In this document: piece by piece, positions 34,472 to 45,130 of the stretch
How positions within the stretch are numbered: the first letter of the stretch is position 1
How the letters are laid out: every line of letters starts with the position of its first letter
Source: Ligula intestinalis
Lineage: Eukaryota; Platyhelminthes; Cestoda; Diphyllobothriidea; Diphyllobothriidae
Direction of reading: 5' to 3'
DNA length: 64,000 bases
NCBI GenBank assembly: GCA_036362985.1
Contig: JAYGXS010000010.1
Span: 6,082,871 to 6,146,870 of the forward strand
Translations under genes and position numbers: made by a program
Notes under the pieces: generated by a model
Seen by the model: only the letters and a program-made list of their open reading frames with translations
What the model was told of the DNA's origin: nothing
Database searches by the model: none

Positions 34472-34659
34472 TAGCCCCGATAGGGGAGAAGCCGCTTATT
34501 GTCTTGAGAGTGCAGTAGCATAGTGAATACTTTTTGGCCATCTGACTCACGGCTGTCTTTTTAATGCATGCATTTTCCATGTTGTGGGTCATATACGACT
34601 GAAGAGGTCAATAAAAAACCTTTTCTTTGTTTTAAATCTCAACTATCATTTGAAAAAAA

Positions 34660-35520
34660 TTCTGAAAACAACTAAAACTGGAACGTCCTGAATAAAACAC
34701 GCGAACATTTTTTGATTCAGTTTTCCACTATACGGGAACACCCAAAATAGGTATTCACTTCCTGGAATGTTACTTCTCAAATAAGGTTTGCAGAAGTTCC
34801 CAAAAAAGTTAGTTTAGGCAAGTACTTATGAACAACATTCGGCACATTTCTCAAGGAGGAGTATGTATATTATAAAAGGAGTTAAGTTCAGTTCCTTTAA
34901 ATGATGCTGCTTAATGCGTCGGCGTACTAAGTTCTTGTTTTAACTGTTTTGGGTAAATTATGTCAGCCCTTAATTAAAGCCTACGATTTTCGAGAAAAAT
35001 TGTGGAGAAATACCAAGTGTTCTTGATTTTGACGTGCAGTTAAAGACTAACGCAACATTGCACACAATGTCGTACCACAAGGAGAGTATCTACATTATGG
35101 GAGCAAAAGAGCAGATGCTTGCAAGCGGCTTGCAGTCATTAGACTGCCCCATCGAGAAGCAACTCCTAGTTCTGGAGACGAAGGCCAACGAGCTTGGCTA
35201 AATTTAATGCAGACTTTTTACTAAAAGGTTACCCTAGAGATTTCCTATGCCGATAGACGAAACGAAAGGTTTAAAATAGGTGGACAGGGAAGTTTAATAC
35301 TGGGTGAATACTTTTTAACCTTTAGGATGTGTCGGAACTAATAAAAAGATATTTTTGGAAGTAAGAAATAAAGTGTCGAAAGAACCATTGACTGGGTGAC
35401 GCATTCGGGTGTTAAGCTTTAAGGATAGTGATCATTCTCAATAAAGACATGAAGTCTCCACAATTGTGTACAAACGGGTGCACCTACGGTGGTGAATGAA
35501 TAGTAGGACAATTCTTTAAA
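34660..35520 (-). repeat. Repeat with former reading frame, copy 2
   Basis: Shares with 30540-31480 the ordered blocks AAAAGGTTACCCTAGAGA, ACGAAAGGTY, GATGTGTCGGAACTA, TTGCAARCGG and TATGTCAG/TAATGTCAG. Frames equivalent to those of copy 1 are broken by several stops. A minus-strand frame directly upstream (35804-35556, 82 codons) has no recognised motif and no counterpart was seen beside copy 1. Confidence 0.45.
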
Positions 35521-35804
35521 TCACCCTAAAGCTAAAAGTCTAAATTGTTTTGCTCTCAAAAAAAGGCCTCTTGTAATGAGGTTTTCTGTATCATGATGCG
35601 CAAAATATCTACAAGAAAATGATTTGGGAGGAATAGTTTCCGAAGTGATGTAGACATACTTAGACAATTATAATGGCATCCAGCCACATTAATTCCTTTA
35701 AAAAAATATTGTATTGTTTGCTTTAGAAAACAAATAGCACAACGTATGCCAGGGACGTGGCCTATTAAACATATGGTGACTACTGTGCCGGATGAAAGCT
35801 CCAC

Positions 35805-36600
35805 AAAAAGTCACAGAGAATTGTATCAAAAAAATAAAGCAAAAATAATATATTAGAAAGATAAACTATCATAAATATATGTACACTCAGTCGAATGAAT
35901 AAGAGACTCCTTAAATGTTATATATTTATTATACTGGATCATGTGTTTATATTGACTAAGTGGATCATACTTTTTCTGCGTCATTTTTGTTGATAAGCAT
36001 TTTCAGGTCTGTCCTTGGGTTTTCGTGGGACTCGCATTTTTGCTCGTGTTAGCAATACTGTAAGTTCTTGCATAAAAAACCGTTTCTGTTACTCACTTTG
36101 ATGAGGTATTCACGACGGAATCCAGGCAAATGCAGTCCCTGTACCAGGTTAGTGTCTGTGTGTGCGGATCTGTGTTGTCTATCTTCGTAATTTTATCACA
36201 GACTAAATTTTTTGGCGCGAAAGCTTTTCGGATATTTGACTGCCTGATTCAATACACTTGTATGCATTTCCCAAGTGGTTAGTTACCCAATGCAGAACCC
36301 AATTCAAAATATGAGTGTTGACCTCAATGATAGCCATTTATCCATTGAAAATCTGAACAAGCAATCCAATAAAATTCAGTAAGAAAGTGCATTAAAGGAC
36401 AAAAGAATATTCTTGCGTCCTACGGTCATTTTTAAAATTAACCTTAATCTACTCGCAGAAGTTTGCTTATTGCCATATAGGTGGTCACTTTTGATGCATA
36501 ATCGTTTTTCAGCTATTGACGTGCCAAGTACTCTAAAATTTCGCTGAATGCTTCTATCATTCAGTAACTTAACTAAGGCGAACAAACGTTTGCGATTAAT
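35805..36600. other. Intronic sequence without recognised features
   Basis: AT-rich; short open frames only; no repeat landmark identified. Confidence 0.45.
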
Positions 36601-36619
36601 CCACCATCAGGCAATACAA

Positions 36620-37400
36620 TAATATGAGATAGGGTAGAGTAGAGTAAACAAAAGTTTTAACAACCAATCAGTAATAATTAGGGGGGATAAGTGAAGAGGG
36701 GTAAAAAGGGCTCAAAGGGCTCAAATTCTAGTCTTTTTTGGGAACAAGGGAGGGAAAAGCGTGGGAGAGGCAATTTTGATCCGAAAATAAGCGCTTGCAG
36801 TCCCGCATTTTATTGGGATGTGTGAAGGCGCAAGGTGTCATCATCTCTTGACGGCGTGTGTGGCCTAGAGATGTTTGCTGTCGGAGCCTCGTCAGTTTTT
36901 CGCGGCGGGGTTAGACGTGTAGAGGGCGAATGTTGAGTAAGCCTTCGGCCACAGGAGCCTTAGGTCCACTACAACCGACCTCTGCGCATAAGGGTTTGGG
37001 TTAGTGAGGCGTATAGTGACTGCTCCTGCCATCGCAAGCATCCGCTGACACAGGAACTTTGAGTGTTTCGCTGGCACTTTATAGATGACACTAAACGCTT
37101 GGTTGATGTCTACCCGATGACCAATGTTAACGAAGTGAACCGAAATCAAGCTTGATATCGAGTTTACTTCGCCTTCTATCTTACTAAGCAGGATGAGTTA
37201 CTCGCAGGCGATTGGAAAGCCGCCTAGTCATTCAACCAATATAACCTTTTCCCACGAAAATATGCAAAATTGTAGATGCACATTGAAGAGGTCTGATAAG
37301 GGAATCCATCCTTGCCTTCAAGGCAACGAAAGCGGAGTGCTTGAGAATATTAATCTTTGCTTCGCTGCTGGATAAGAACGCGTGATTGCAGCTTTCAAGC
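36620..37400 (-). mobile_element. Penelope-like GIY-YIG endonuclease and tail
   Basis: The minus strand reads GKGYIG*MTRRLSNRLR near 37270-37200, a GIY-YIG-type core (GYIG..TRRLS.RLR), then SLISVHFVNIGHRVDINQAF, VIYKVPAKHSKFLCQRMLAM and RLTNPNPYAQ (37149-36990). The tail equals that of the copies at 12.3, 40.1, 40.5 and 50.3 kb. At least one stop and frameshifts. The untranslated end runs to about 36620. Confidence 0.7.
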
Positions 37401-37482
37401 GAAGCTGCGGTGTCTAGCTTCTATCATTTATAAACGAAGGAGGAACACATTAGTAAGTGTGCAGAAGCAGAAGTCTTTTATT

Positions 37483-37985
37483 ACGTTGGTTTGGCAGATT
37501 TGCTAAATTTGATTTGACCAAACGAGCAAAACTCTAGGCATTTTGAGGGATATTAACCCACGTATCAGAGAAAGCCTTTGCCGGAGGCTAATGCTCTACC
37601 ACTAAGCTACAAACGCCCGCTTCGCGCCATGAGTTTAATCACACTTGGATCGATATTACACGCTCAACTTTTCGCTCATATGGAATCCACGAATACGGGA
37701 GCAATTTGACTACCCAAGCAGGATTTCCTAATCAATCATCTAGAATCCAACATAATGACTGCTAGGCTGACTTAATTATAAAGTTGGTTGGGTAGATTTG
37801 CTTAATTTAAGTTGACTCAAGTGTGAAAAACTCTAGGCGTTTGGCAGGATTTGAACCCACGCATCAAAGAAACCCTTTGTCAGAGGCTAATGCTCCCCCG
37901 CTAAGCTGCAAACGCCCGCTTCACGCCATGAGTTAAATCACACTTGGATCGATATTACTCGCTCAACTTTTCGCTTTGTCACGTG
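37483..37985 (-). repeat. Two tRNA-derived SINE copies in direct tandem
   Basis: Copies at 37705-37483 and 37985-37783, both on the minus strand. Each has the TGTAGCTTAG A box, GGTTYAAATCC-type B box (degraded to GGTTAATATCC in the first), GGATCGATATTAC-type leader on the plus strand and AAATCTRCCMAAC tail. The first keeps the anticodon-type arm AGCCT-CCGGCAA-AGGCT intact, showing descent from a tRNA with a GGC (Ala) triplet. Confidence 0.75.
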
Positions 37986-38019
37986 ACAGCAGCGATATCG
38001 GCGAAAAATGTATCTGGGC

Positions 38020-39065
38020 TTCGAGCTAGTACCTATGTCGAGATTACGGTTCAGCATCTTTCCCACAACGTGGCTCTGTTATGTACATGACATCATTGTC
38101 ACACTAAAGAACAACGATGTCTAAGAGACTGAATGCGGTTTTCCCAGCCATACAGTTTACTCGTCAAAGTGCGGTAGGAGATATGCTGCTTTTTCATGGT
38201 GTTAAAATACAAAAACTGAGCGATGGCGTCGTATGCACAAGTGTCTAAAGGAAAGGATCCAATGCAGATATTATCCTTGATTATGGTAGCAACAGCTCGC
38301 TGCTCAAAAAAGAAGCTGCGTCCAAGCACTGTTCCATCGAGCTCATCACCATTGCAACAGCAACGAACTCCTCAAGAAAGAACTTGCTTACCTGTATTGG
38401 TTGATTTGATCTAACGGATATCCAACCAGTTTCTTAAAGAACCGACTCAGGCTTCCAACACAGCCAAAAGCCCCAAACCCTTATGGAAAATTGACGACGC
38501 AAAACTTTTTCTCCCTTCTTTATTTGCAGGGAACTTCCGAAGTAATCGCCAGGTACTTACTTTCCTTCGATATCCACATCGGGCACAAACCAGCATGATC
38601 AATACGTGCAACGCTATCATGTATAAAGTATCCGATAACAAACGAACAACAATCCAACGTGATTTATTGCAGATTGGTCACACAGGTCGGCTCCTGTGTA
38701 CCCTTTTCCAGGAACATAAATTTTCTGTCCGTCACAAGGACACCCTGTCCCTTGTTTTCGCACAAGCAATCGCCTGCGACCATCAATTTAATTGGGATGG
38801 CACGGAAAATCGTCGCTACGGTCAACACAAAGACCAGTGCGCGAATTCGTTGAGGCCTGGTACTCGACGGTGGGCAGTTTCAACCGGTCTTAACGAGCAA
38901 TACGGTGGCTCGAGATCAAAGTATACCGTACCCAGTCCTATTCACACATCCACGACCGCTAACCTGGTCACATCCTCGTCTCTCGACTCATCATTCGCCT
39001 TTCAACCGCACACCGCTCACAAGCACGCAGGTGCACAAACGATGACTCATCTCACACGCCACTAG
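38020..39065 (+). mobile_element. Penelope-like element: RT end plus GIY-YIG endonuclease
   Basis: The catalytic RT motif appears as TTWLCYVHDIIVTLKNND (38080-38091 for YVHD; YVDD is usual, so one catalytic Asp is lost). A patchwork of frames then gives KRSCVQALFHRAHHHC and SNGYPTSFLK near 38300-38440. The endonuclease region follows at about 38660-38860: HTGRLL, QEHKFSVRHKDTLSLVFA, CDHQFNWDGTE, then after a frame shift VATVNTKTSARIREFVEAW. Multiple stops and shifts; inactive. Confidence 0.75.
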
Positions 39066-39984
39066 TAGGGACAAACTGCAGAAACGGACAATATAATCTA
39101 ACAGTAGCATTAAGATAAAACTTAACTGAAACTGTAAAGTCAACGCTAGACCTCTCATAAACCTACAGCGAACTCAAGCGGAAAGCCCCACCACTACCAT
39201 TGCCCGGATCCAAAATGAAGCACTAAGCTTGGACACAAACGTAGTTAAATTGGACAATTAGCTTTCTAGAAGGTGCGTGAAGCGTTAAAGGCAGTTTCTC
39301 CGTCGAAGCCTATGTAAAACTGATCCTCAAAGACCACTTAAATGCTCTATTCTCTTTAAAATGTCCCGAGATCAAAACGACCAGGTTTCTTTGAATAAAC
39401 AGATGGCTAATTGGGTCAGATTTTACCCATTTTAATCCTAACAGCTAGCCTACAAACGAAGGCTTTTGAGTTATTTATCTCAGGAGCAAGATAAAATCAA
39501 CCTAGAATAGGAGCAAAGTGAGGATATTCCGGAAATGCACGCCTGACTGGATTTGGTTTTTTTTTATTTATGCAAGACTAAAATTCAACAGGATGTTTTC
39601 TTTTCGGACGAAAATTAAAAACCTTAGTCGTCCATACAAGTTGGGAGGGAAAAGGTAAGCCACTGTAAGAGGTAGGGTCGTTACTAGGAAAAGCTATTTA
39701 TGCCCCCTTTAGGGATAAGGGCACATGTGAGTGTTTTTTATTAATTTTTGGAAACTGCAACAAAATGTTCATTCAGTTGCGCTGGGCATCGGAAGTTGTC
39801 AACATGCACCGAACTTGCGTATGCTTTTAAAGTCAGAAAATGAATTGGCGAACATACGTTTGTTTTTGCTAAATTCTCGTCTAGCTTTTACATTCATATG
39901 GTAATTACGTAAATTAACTATGTGGGTTAGTTGAAAAAATACTACAGATAACAGGAGAGGAGGAATGGGGGAAATCGGGGACAA

Positions 39985-40262
39985 AATCTGATTAGTCTTA
40001 GGGGCATCTGGTAGTCGGTCGAGGTGATAAGCCGCTGATATTTGGATTAGCGGCTTTTGACCATGGTAACTGCGGCGCTGCAACGAAGTTCTTTTGGGTA
40101 AACAGGACCCATCGGCGTAGCCTGATTGTAGCCGATTCTACCACAGCCAAAGGACGCTATCCAAGAACTTGTGCATAACGTGAGCACAACTTTTAGATCA
40201 CTCTGAAGGCCTCGTTGGCATCCACATGATGGTCTGAGTCTACTAGGTGCGCTAGAATGGAA
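39985..40262 (-). mobile_element. Penelope-like GIY-YIG tail, left arm of an inverted pair
   Basis: The minus strand has ILAHLVDSDHHVDANEAFRV at 40262-40200, a short deletion, then sequence aligned to the tail and untranslated region down to 39985, including GCGCCGCAGTTACCATGGTC and AAGCCGCTAATCCAA. The same blocks appear in the opposite orientation at 40412-40695. Confidence 0.7.
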
Positions 40263-40411
40263 GGTCTTTTACCATTTCGTTTGCTCTCTCCTAAACATAT
40301 TGGAACGTGGGGCAGGATAAATTGGTCGCACGAGCCGGTATTTGACCCAAAGATTACGAGAATACATTCCAGCATGGTAAGCAAGGGCCAACTAAAGGGT
40401 ATAAGCAGTTA

Positions 40412-40695
40412 CATTTTAGCGCGCCTGGTAGACTCAGACCATCGCATGGATGCCAAAGAGGCCTTCCGAGTGATTTACAAGGTGCCTTCAAGCTACATAA
40501 AACTCCTCGGACAGCGTATTTTGGCGACGGCAGAGGCGGCCGCCATCAGGCTACGCAGACCGGTCCTGTTTGCCCAAAATAGCTCCTTTGTGGCGCCGCA
40601 GTTACCATGGTCAAAAGCTGCTAATCCAACAGCCAGCAGCTTAACACTTCAGTCGACTTTCAGTCCCCCCTAACGCTGATCAGACTTTGACCCCG
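40412..40695 (+). mobile_element. Penelope-like GIY-YIG tail, right arm of an inverted pair
   Basis: An open frame reads ILARLVDSDHRMDAKEAFRV, then IYKVPSSYIKLLGQRILATA and EAAAIRLRRPVLFAQ, the longest intact example of this tail family in the window. It ends at a TAA near 40670. With the left arm it forms an inverted repeat of about 280 bp per arm around a 150 bp centre (40263-40411), which itself reads open on the plus strand. Confidence 0.75.
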
Positions 40696-41279
40696 ATTCC
40701 CCCTTCCCCCACCCTGACATGTGTAATTTTTTTCTACCAACTTGCATAATTTATATACCAATGTGCTATGTGCGCCAATTTATCTTCCAAATTTTTCAAT
40801 GGGAATTTTCGCAAATTTAAACAATGCAGACTTTTTTAAGGTCATATTCAAGCAACTTGTTCTCCCAAGGATGTTAGCGATGCAGGAAATAAAGTCAGCA
40901 TGATAACAACTCCTGATTATCGCAAACAAGTTACTGACAATCAGTGAGCTGTGCAGGAAGCGTTCACAGCACATTTTCACCCATGAGACCTAAGCTTTTA
41001 AACTCCAGTCCTTTCATGACGAAATTTAACTGGGTAGTTAAGCGTATATCTATAGAAGCAATTTTGACTAACTGAATGGATTTAATAATAAGAAGGGCTA
41101 TGGTTCGGAAAAGTGCCCTCATAATCAAAGTTATTGGGGCTAATATATGCGCGCATGTTGGTTAAATCACAAGTAATTTTATATTTAAGAAATGTCCTAT
41201 GCTATAAGGAAAGACAGAACCAAACGTTCTTATAATATACATTGTGCTGTGAAAGAATCCCATAATAAATTAAAAAGGT

Positions 41280-42560
41280 TGAATAATAATCCCTTCCAGA
41301 AATGAAAAATTGTGTGCGAGGTTAATTAAATGGAAGTGAAGCGAAGTTTTAAGAATCGCATTTATTTTCAGAAACGAGCGACGATAGCTGTTTCAAAAAT
41401 TATATTTAGCTATTCTGTGAAGTTTTTTTTTTGCAAAATATGCAGTAAGACAAAGTTTTTGGTAAAACATTTCCTTTTACCGCACAGCTGGATTTGCGCG
41501 TAAGCATAGTAGCCATATGTTACCACGAAGCCAATCCAGAGAAGGCTTCATTTAATTAACGTCATGTTGAAATAGTTTTTTGAAAGCAATACGTTGCGCT
41601 CAAGCTTTATTTAGAAAGAAAACAGACAGGAGAATACTAAGTTTTTTTCAAAAAATAGTTTTATATGTGGCCCGTTGTTTTGCATTCGCAAGCTTATTAC
41701 GAATTGTGGAATTAAAGCACTTGAGCGAAAATCAATCCGTTATGAAGAAAAAAGTATGTTGTTTCATCTCCTGTCAAATTTAGCCTTTTTTTCAGGTAAG
41801 TCAAAGAAATCGTCAAAACTGTCAAATTTTTCTGTGACATTACCTTGGAAAAAGTTTATATACACAGGAGTTCGTCACCTAGATATCCAAGAAAAGCGCT
41901 TTTTGAAGAAAATACTCATTATAAATGTTTTTTTTTATTGATCTTTGGAATAACAATATGCGTGGTAACTAGCAGACATTGTGTAAGCTCGACAATGCGG
42001 TTTGCTGTTTTGAAGCATTTCTACATGTGACCTACATGGCCATCTCCATAAGAACTTATATCGAAAAGCTCGTTTTTTTATAATTGCTGTTTAGTTTTAT
42101 CTTATTTTAAAGACTTAAATATAAACATAAAGCAGAAGCGCAATTAATTAACTTATCAAAAATACATCGAAAACGAGCAAAATGAAGTGAATATTTATGC
42201 CAACTTATTCAATAACTACCAAGCAACAAAGATCAAAATGCAAAAAAATATTTTGAATAAAGGCAAGTTTTTTATATAAAGAAAGTGGTTTTCTTTAAGT
42301 GTCATGCTTTTAAAAATATTTAAATGTATTGTTTAAATTTACAGCTATTTTGACGTCTCCAGAACCTGGTGATTATCGAGAAAAGTTGATTTTCTTAACA
42401 AACACTTAGAACTTATTATAATTATTTTAAGTACTTAATATGCCTAATCCTGGTCATTATTATTTATAAGTTTTCATAAATGCGTTCTCGCTGGTATGGG
42501 AGAAATAATCAAACATTTAAAAACTTAGGCAAGTTGCTTGCAGAACTCGCAATACTGTTC
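41280..42560 (+). repeat. ~1.25 kb dispersed repeat, copy B
   Basis: Collinear with 25600-26860. The spacing of shared landmarks differs by small indels only. It ends about 100 bp from HCN exon 2 on the intron 2 side. No recognised coding sequence. Confidence 0.6.
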
Positions 42561-42662
42561 TGACAGTATTTATGCTTAAGGTTATATGTTAAAGTAGGCG
42601 AGACGAAATGCCCAAAGGAGTAAAAACAAAACACTCAAACGGGAGAGAATGGCTGGCCTTAC

Positions 42663-42826
42663 CAGTACGAAAGTTTACAATGATGTCCAGGATAAAGAGA
42701 AGGTCCGATGTGCAGCTATAGCACAGCCAGAGAGGACTTTTGTAGCTAAGATTGAAGGCAATGGCGATCGGGAGGCTGATGAGATTGGCTACAAGCAGGA
42801 CGAGCATTGTGATATTCCAGTATATT
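42663..42826 (-). CDS. HCN: HCN/Ih channel, exon 2 (S1 and S2)
   Basis: Encodes S1 and S2 of the voltage-sensing domain. S1 reads IYWNITMLVLLVANLISLP, where most HCN channels have FYWDL.ML. S2 reads WLCYSCTSDLLFILDIIVNF and ends in the diagnostic NFRTG. The acceptor is a T-rich tract ending tttgtag, followed by one base that completes the Lys codon from exon 1. The donor is ACTG|GTAAGG, phase 1. Length is 164 nt: 1 nt, 54 codons and 1 nt, with no stop. The S1-S2 loop is short, as in invertebrate HCN. The conserved Phe and Asp of FYWD are replaced by Ile and Asn, which suggests a diverged channel. A Penelope-like remnant lies in opposite orientation just beyond the acceptor side. Confidence 0.93.
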
Positions 42827-44253
42827 CTACAAAGATTCAAAACACAAAACAACGGTTATAAGGATTTTGCAGTCATCAATTGAAATGTTGCATCCTAGGA
42901 TCATGCAAATATACACATCTGGGATTGCCAGTAGAGGTGAATATGCGATGTCACTTCCCTGACAGTCGAAATGATCTAATTACACCTAGGAGAGAAATAC
43001 AACAAAACGGAGAATTGCTTTGGGCATCCCCAAATATTCCAGCTCCTAAATTACTGTCTCAAAAGTACTTCAAATTTAAGGGAACTAGCTTTGAGCATGT
43101 AAAAGGCATGCCTATAAGTTCGACCATTTGCGGATTCATAGAAGAGGCGGACCTGCAAGGGTTGCAAACGCTGATTTTCCAACACAACAAACTGAAGTTC
43201 TAGCTTCGGTATGTGGGCGACACCTTCGTCGTTATTGAGTAGGATCAGATGTTTGCATTCAAGGAACATCTAAACATCCCATCCCCGGGCATTTAATTTA
43301 CGATGGAGGAAGAAAAAAACAACCGGCCGGCCTTTCTGGATGTCCCCATTTGCCGCAAAGACTATGGTTGCCTAAAAACTAGAGTCCTGAAGTACAATAG
43401 CAACCACCTGATCGGTCACAAGCGCAGCTGCGTAAAAGCGCTATACTGGCGCGTTGAGATGCATCGCAGCGAAGTGGAAGACCATGTTGCTGAATTACAA
43501 TACCTTTGAAGGTTACTGAGAGCAAATAGTTACCCCGTGTAAGTTTGTCAACCAATGCATACAAATGAGAGAAGAAGCCATATCCAACTGGCCCAAAAGT
43601 TAAGCGACCTCTTCTATGCGTGAAGAATGTATCGGAAGCGGTCAGCCGCCTACTCACCCCATTTGGAGTTGGGGGTTGCGCACAGCCCAGAAGCAACCAT
43701 CAGGCACTGGTTCATTAGACAGAAAGACCCACTGCCACGGCAGGAAACGGCTGAGGTCACTTACCGGATCTGACGCAATTGTGCACAAATAAATTACGCC
43801 AACGAAACCGGAAGATAACTGCGGACTCAATAGCCGAGCATGCAATGGCAGAAAAAAAGAAAGACGCGAACTTCCAGGTTAAAGCTCGTTAGACGGGACC
43901 TGGCCGTATTTTCAAGTTTGACGAGACCGAAATCCTCGCAAGCGAAGACAACCGCGTAAGCTGCAAGCTACTCGAGTCATTGTTCTCTCAATCCATCAAC
44001 AAGCGCTACGATTTGGCATCCCCATATGCTGTACTGAGAAGCTTCCTGAGCAAAAGAATCAGTCACGTGGGCAGGGGGTGGCGCAGCAACGACTCTGATG
44101 ACAGTGGGCATACTTGTCACGCCATTCTCAGGCCAACATCCGAAGCCGACAAGGCAATGGTGGCAATAAGTGAGTCGAACGCAAAGTGTCAAGCCAGTAC
44201 CGAATCAATTAATACCCAAGCGGTGGCTACAGAAGTGAACAATTATCACACAC

Positions 44254-44268
44254 ACACACGCGGATGAC
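44254..44268. repeat. Short CA microsatellite
   Basis: A run of about seven CA units within the 3' part of the Penelope-like element. Confidence 0.6.
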
Positions 44269-44346
44269 CACTATGAACTATAAATACCGTGCAGCCTGTG
44301 CATGTCTCCACCCCATCTGCGCATTACCATGACTTTGTTATCATCA

Positions 44347-44386
44347 TCTATGATTAAAGATTCTTGAGGGAATCCGAAACATCAGG
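44347..44386 (+). mobile_element. Penelope-like 3'-terminal hairpin motif
   Basis: CTATGATTAAA, then GATTC-TTGAGG-GAATC (perfect 5-bp stem), then CGAAACATCAGG and AAATAAAACTCTTGTCC. It sits directly behind the Penelope-like coding remnant, which ties the motif to the element's 3' end. Confidence 0.55.
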
Positions 44387-44689
44387 CAAATAAAACTCTT
44401 GTCCCAGTGATCGGATCCTTTTCTTCTGGAGTGCACTTGCGTAGGGTTGGCCACTTTCAACTGCTTACTGGAAGTCGCATTTTCTCTTTTGTTGACAGTG
44501 CTCTCAATTTATTTGTCCAACAATCTGAAGGGCTTCGATTAGCAATAATTTACAAGCAGGATAAGCGATATGCTTAAATGGCAGTCAGGAATAAAGTATG
44601 CATTCCGAAGTCATTTTTTATTTCTTATTAGCGTTTATTTTACCAAACAAGCATAACAGTCTCCCAAAGGCCTCCAAACTACCGTTAAA

Positions 44690-45130
44690 GCACGCCACTC
44701 ACGTCCATTATAAAATATCGACAGTGGTCACTCTGTCAATCTGAAAAAAATCTTTCCGAGTTCTTGTTCGAGCACAAACAAACCGGACACTACGCTACAT
44801 GGAAGCAGCCTACATACGGCGAAAGAAACCCGACCTATGTAAGCAATTAGAACATGTGGCTAACCTACAGCTGCCTTGGGGTCCATAGGCCTACATTTAG
44901 TCACCTTTTGTTTGTTTTTCTGTTGTTTTCTCCCCCTAAATTTCCGCCCCTCCCGAGTTACGTTGACAATATGAATGTTCGCTTACGCGTAAATTTGACC
45001 TTGCTTTTATCGATTTTGTTGATATTCAAATTGTGCTGTAACCCACTTGTTATTCATCCATGCAAAGACGGGCCGCAGCTGACGAACCGTCACGAAATTT
45101 ATTTGATCGAATAAATTCTGCCATATTTGC
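44690..45130 (+). mobile_element. Penelope-like tail fragment with untranslated end
   Basis: Reads LRYMEAAYIRRKKPDLCKQL then EHVANLQLPW (about 44790-44880), followed by about 240 bp ending AATAAATTCTGCC and TTTGCTTGCTTCAAAT. The same tail (VCKQLDHVVNLQLPW) and the same ending occur at 57660-57945, so both belong to one lineage, different from the 48 kb lineage. Confidence 0.65.

Larger units (their letters stand above)
15933..42662 (-). other. HCN intron 2 (~26.7 kb)
   Basis: The largest intron, from the NFRTG donor (GTAAGG) to the S3 exon acceptor (atttttgcag). It contains most of the TIR-element copies, the 1.25 kb direct repeats, the fold-back element, SINEs and Penelope-like remnants. 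No HCN exon is missing from it, as phase 1 joins phase 1 with an intact Gly codon. Confidence 0.85.
42960..44410 (+). mobile_element. Penelope-like element, longest coding remnant
   Basis: A single frame with three stops (42880-43509) reads GTSFEHVKGMPISSTICGFI (RT motif resembling F.QV.G.PMGSPIS), then FWLRYVGD.FVVIE-type catalytic motif (YVGD at 43210-43221; stops just before and after), NNRPAFLDVPI and IGHKRSCVKALYWRVE. The endonuclease is broken (about 43680-43860); its tail resumes at 43895 as IFKFDETEILASEDNRV, LLESLFSQSINKRYDL and PYAVLRS. A terminal hairpin motif at 44347-44386 closes it. The element lies antisense to HCN, about 140 bp from exon 2. Catalytic YVDD has lost one Asp. Confidence 0.8.

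Noticed and set aside
38595..39065. 156-codon frame as an independent cellular protein
   Set aside because: It contains the Penelope-like EHK.SVR..D.LSLVFA and FNWDGTE signature and continues in another frame after a shift, so it is an element remnant.
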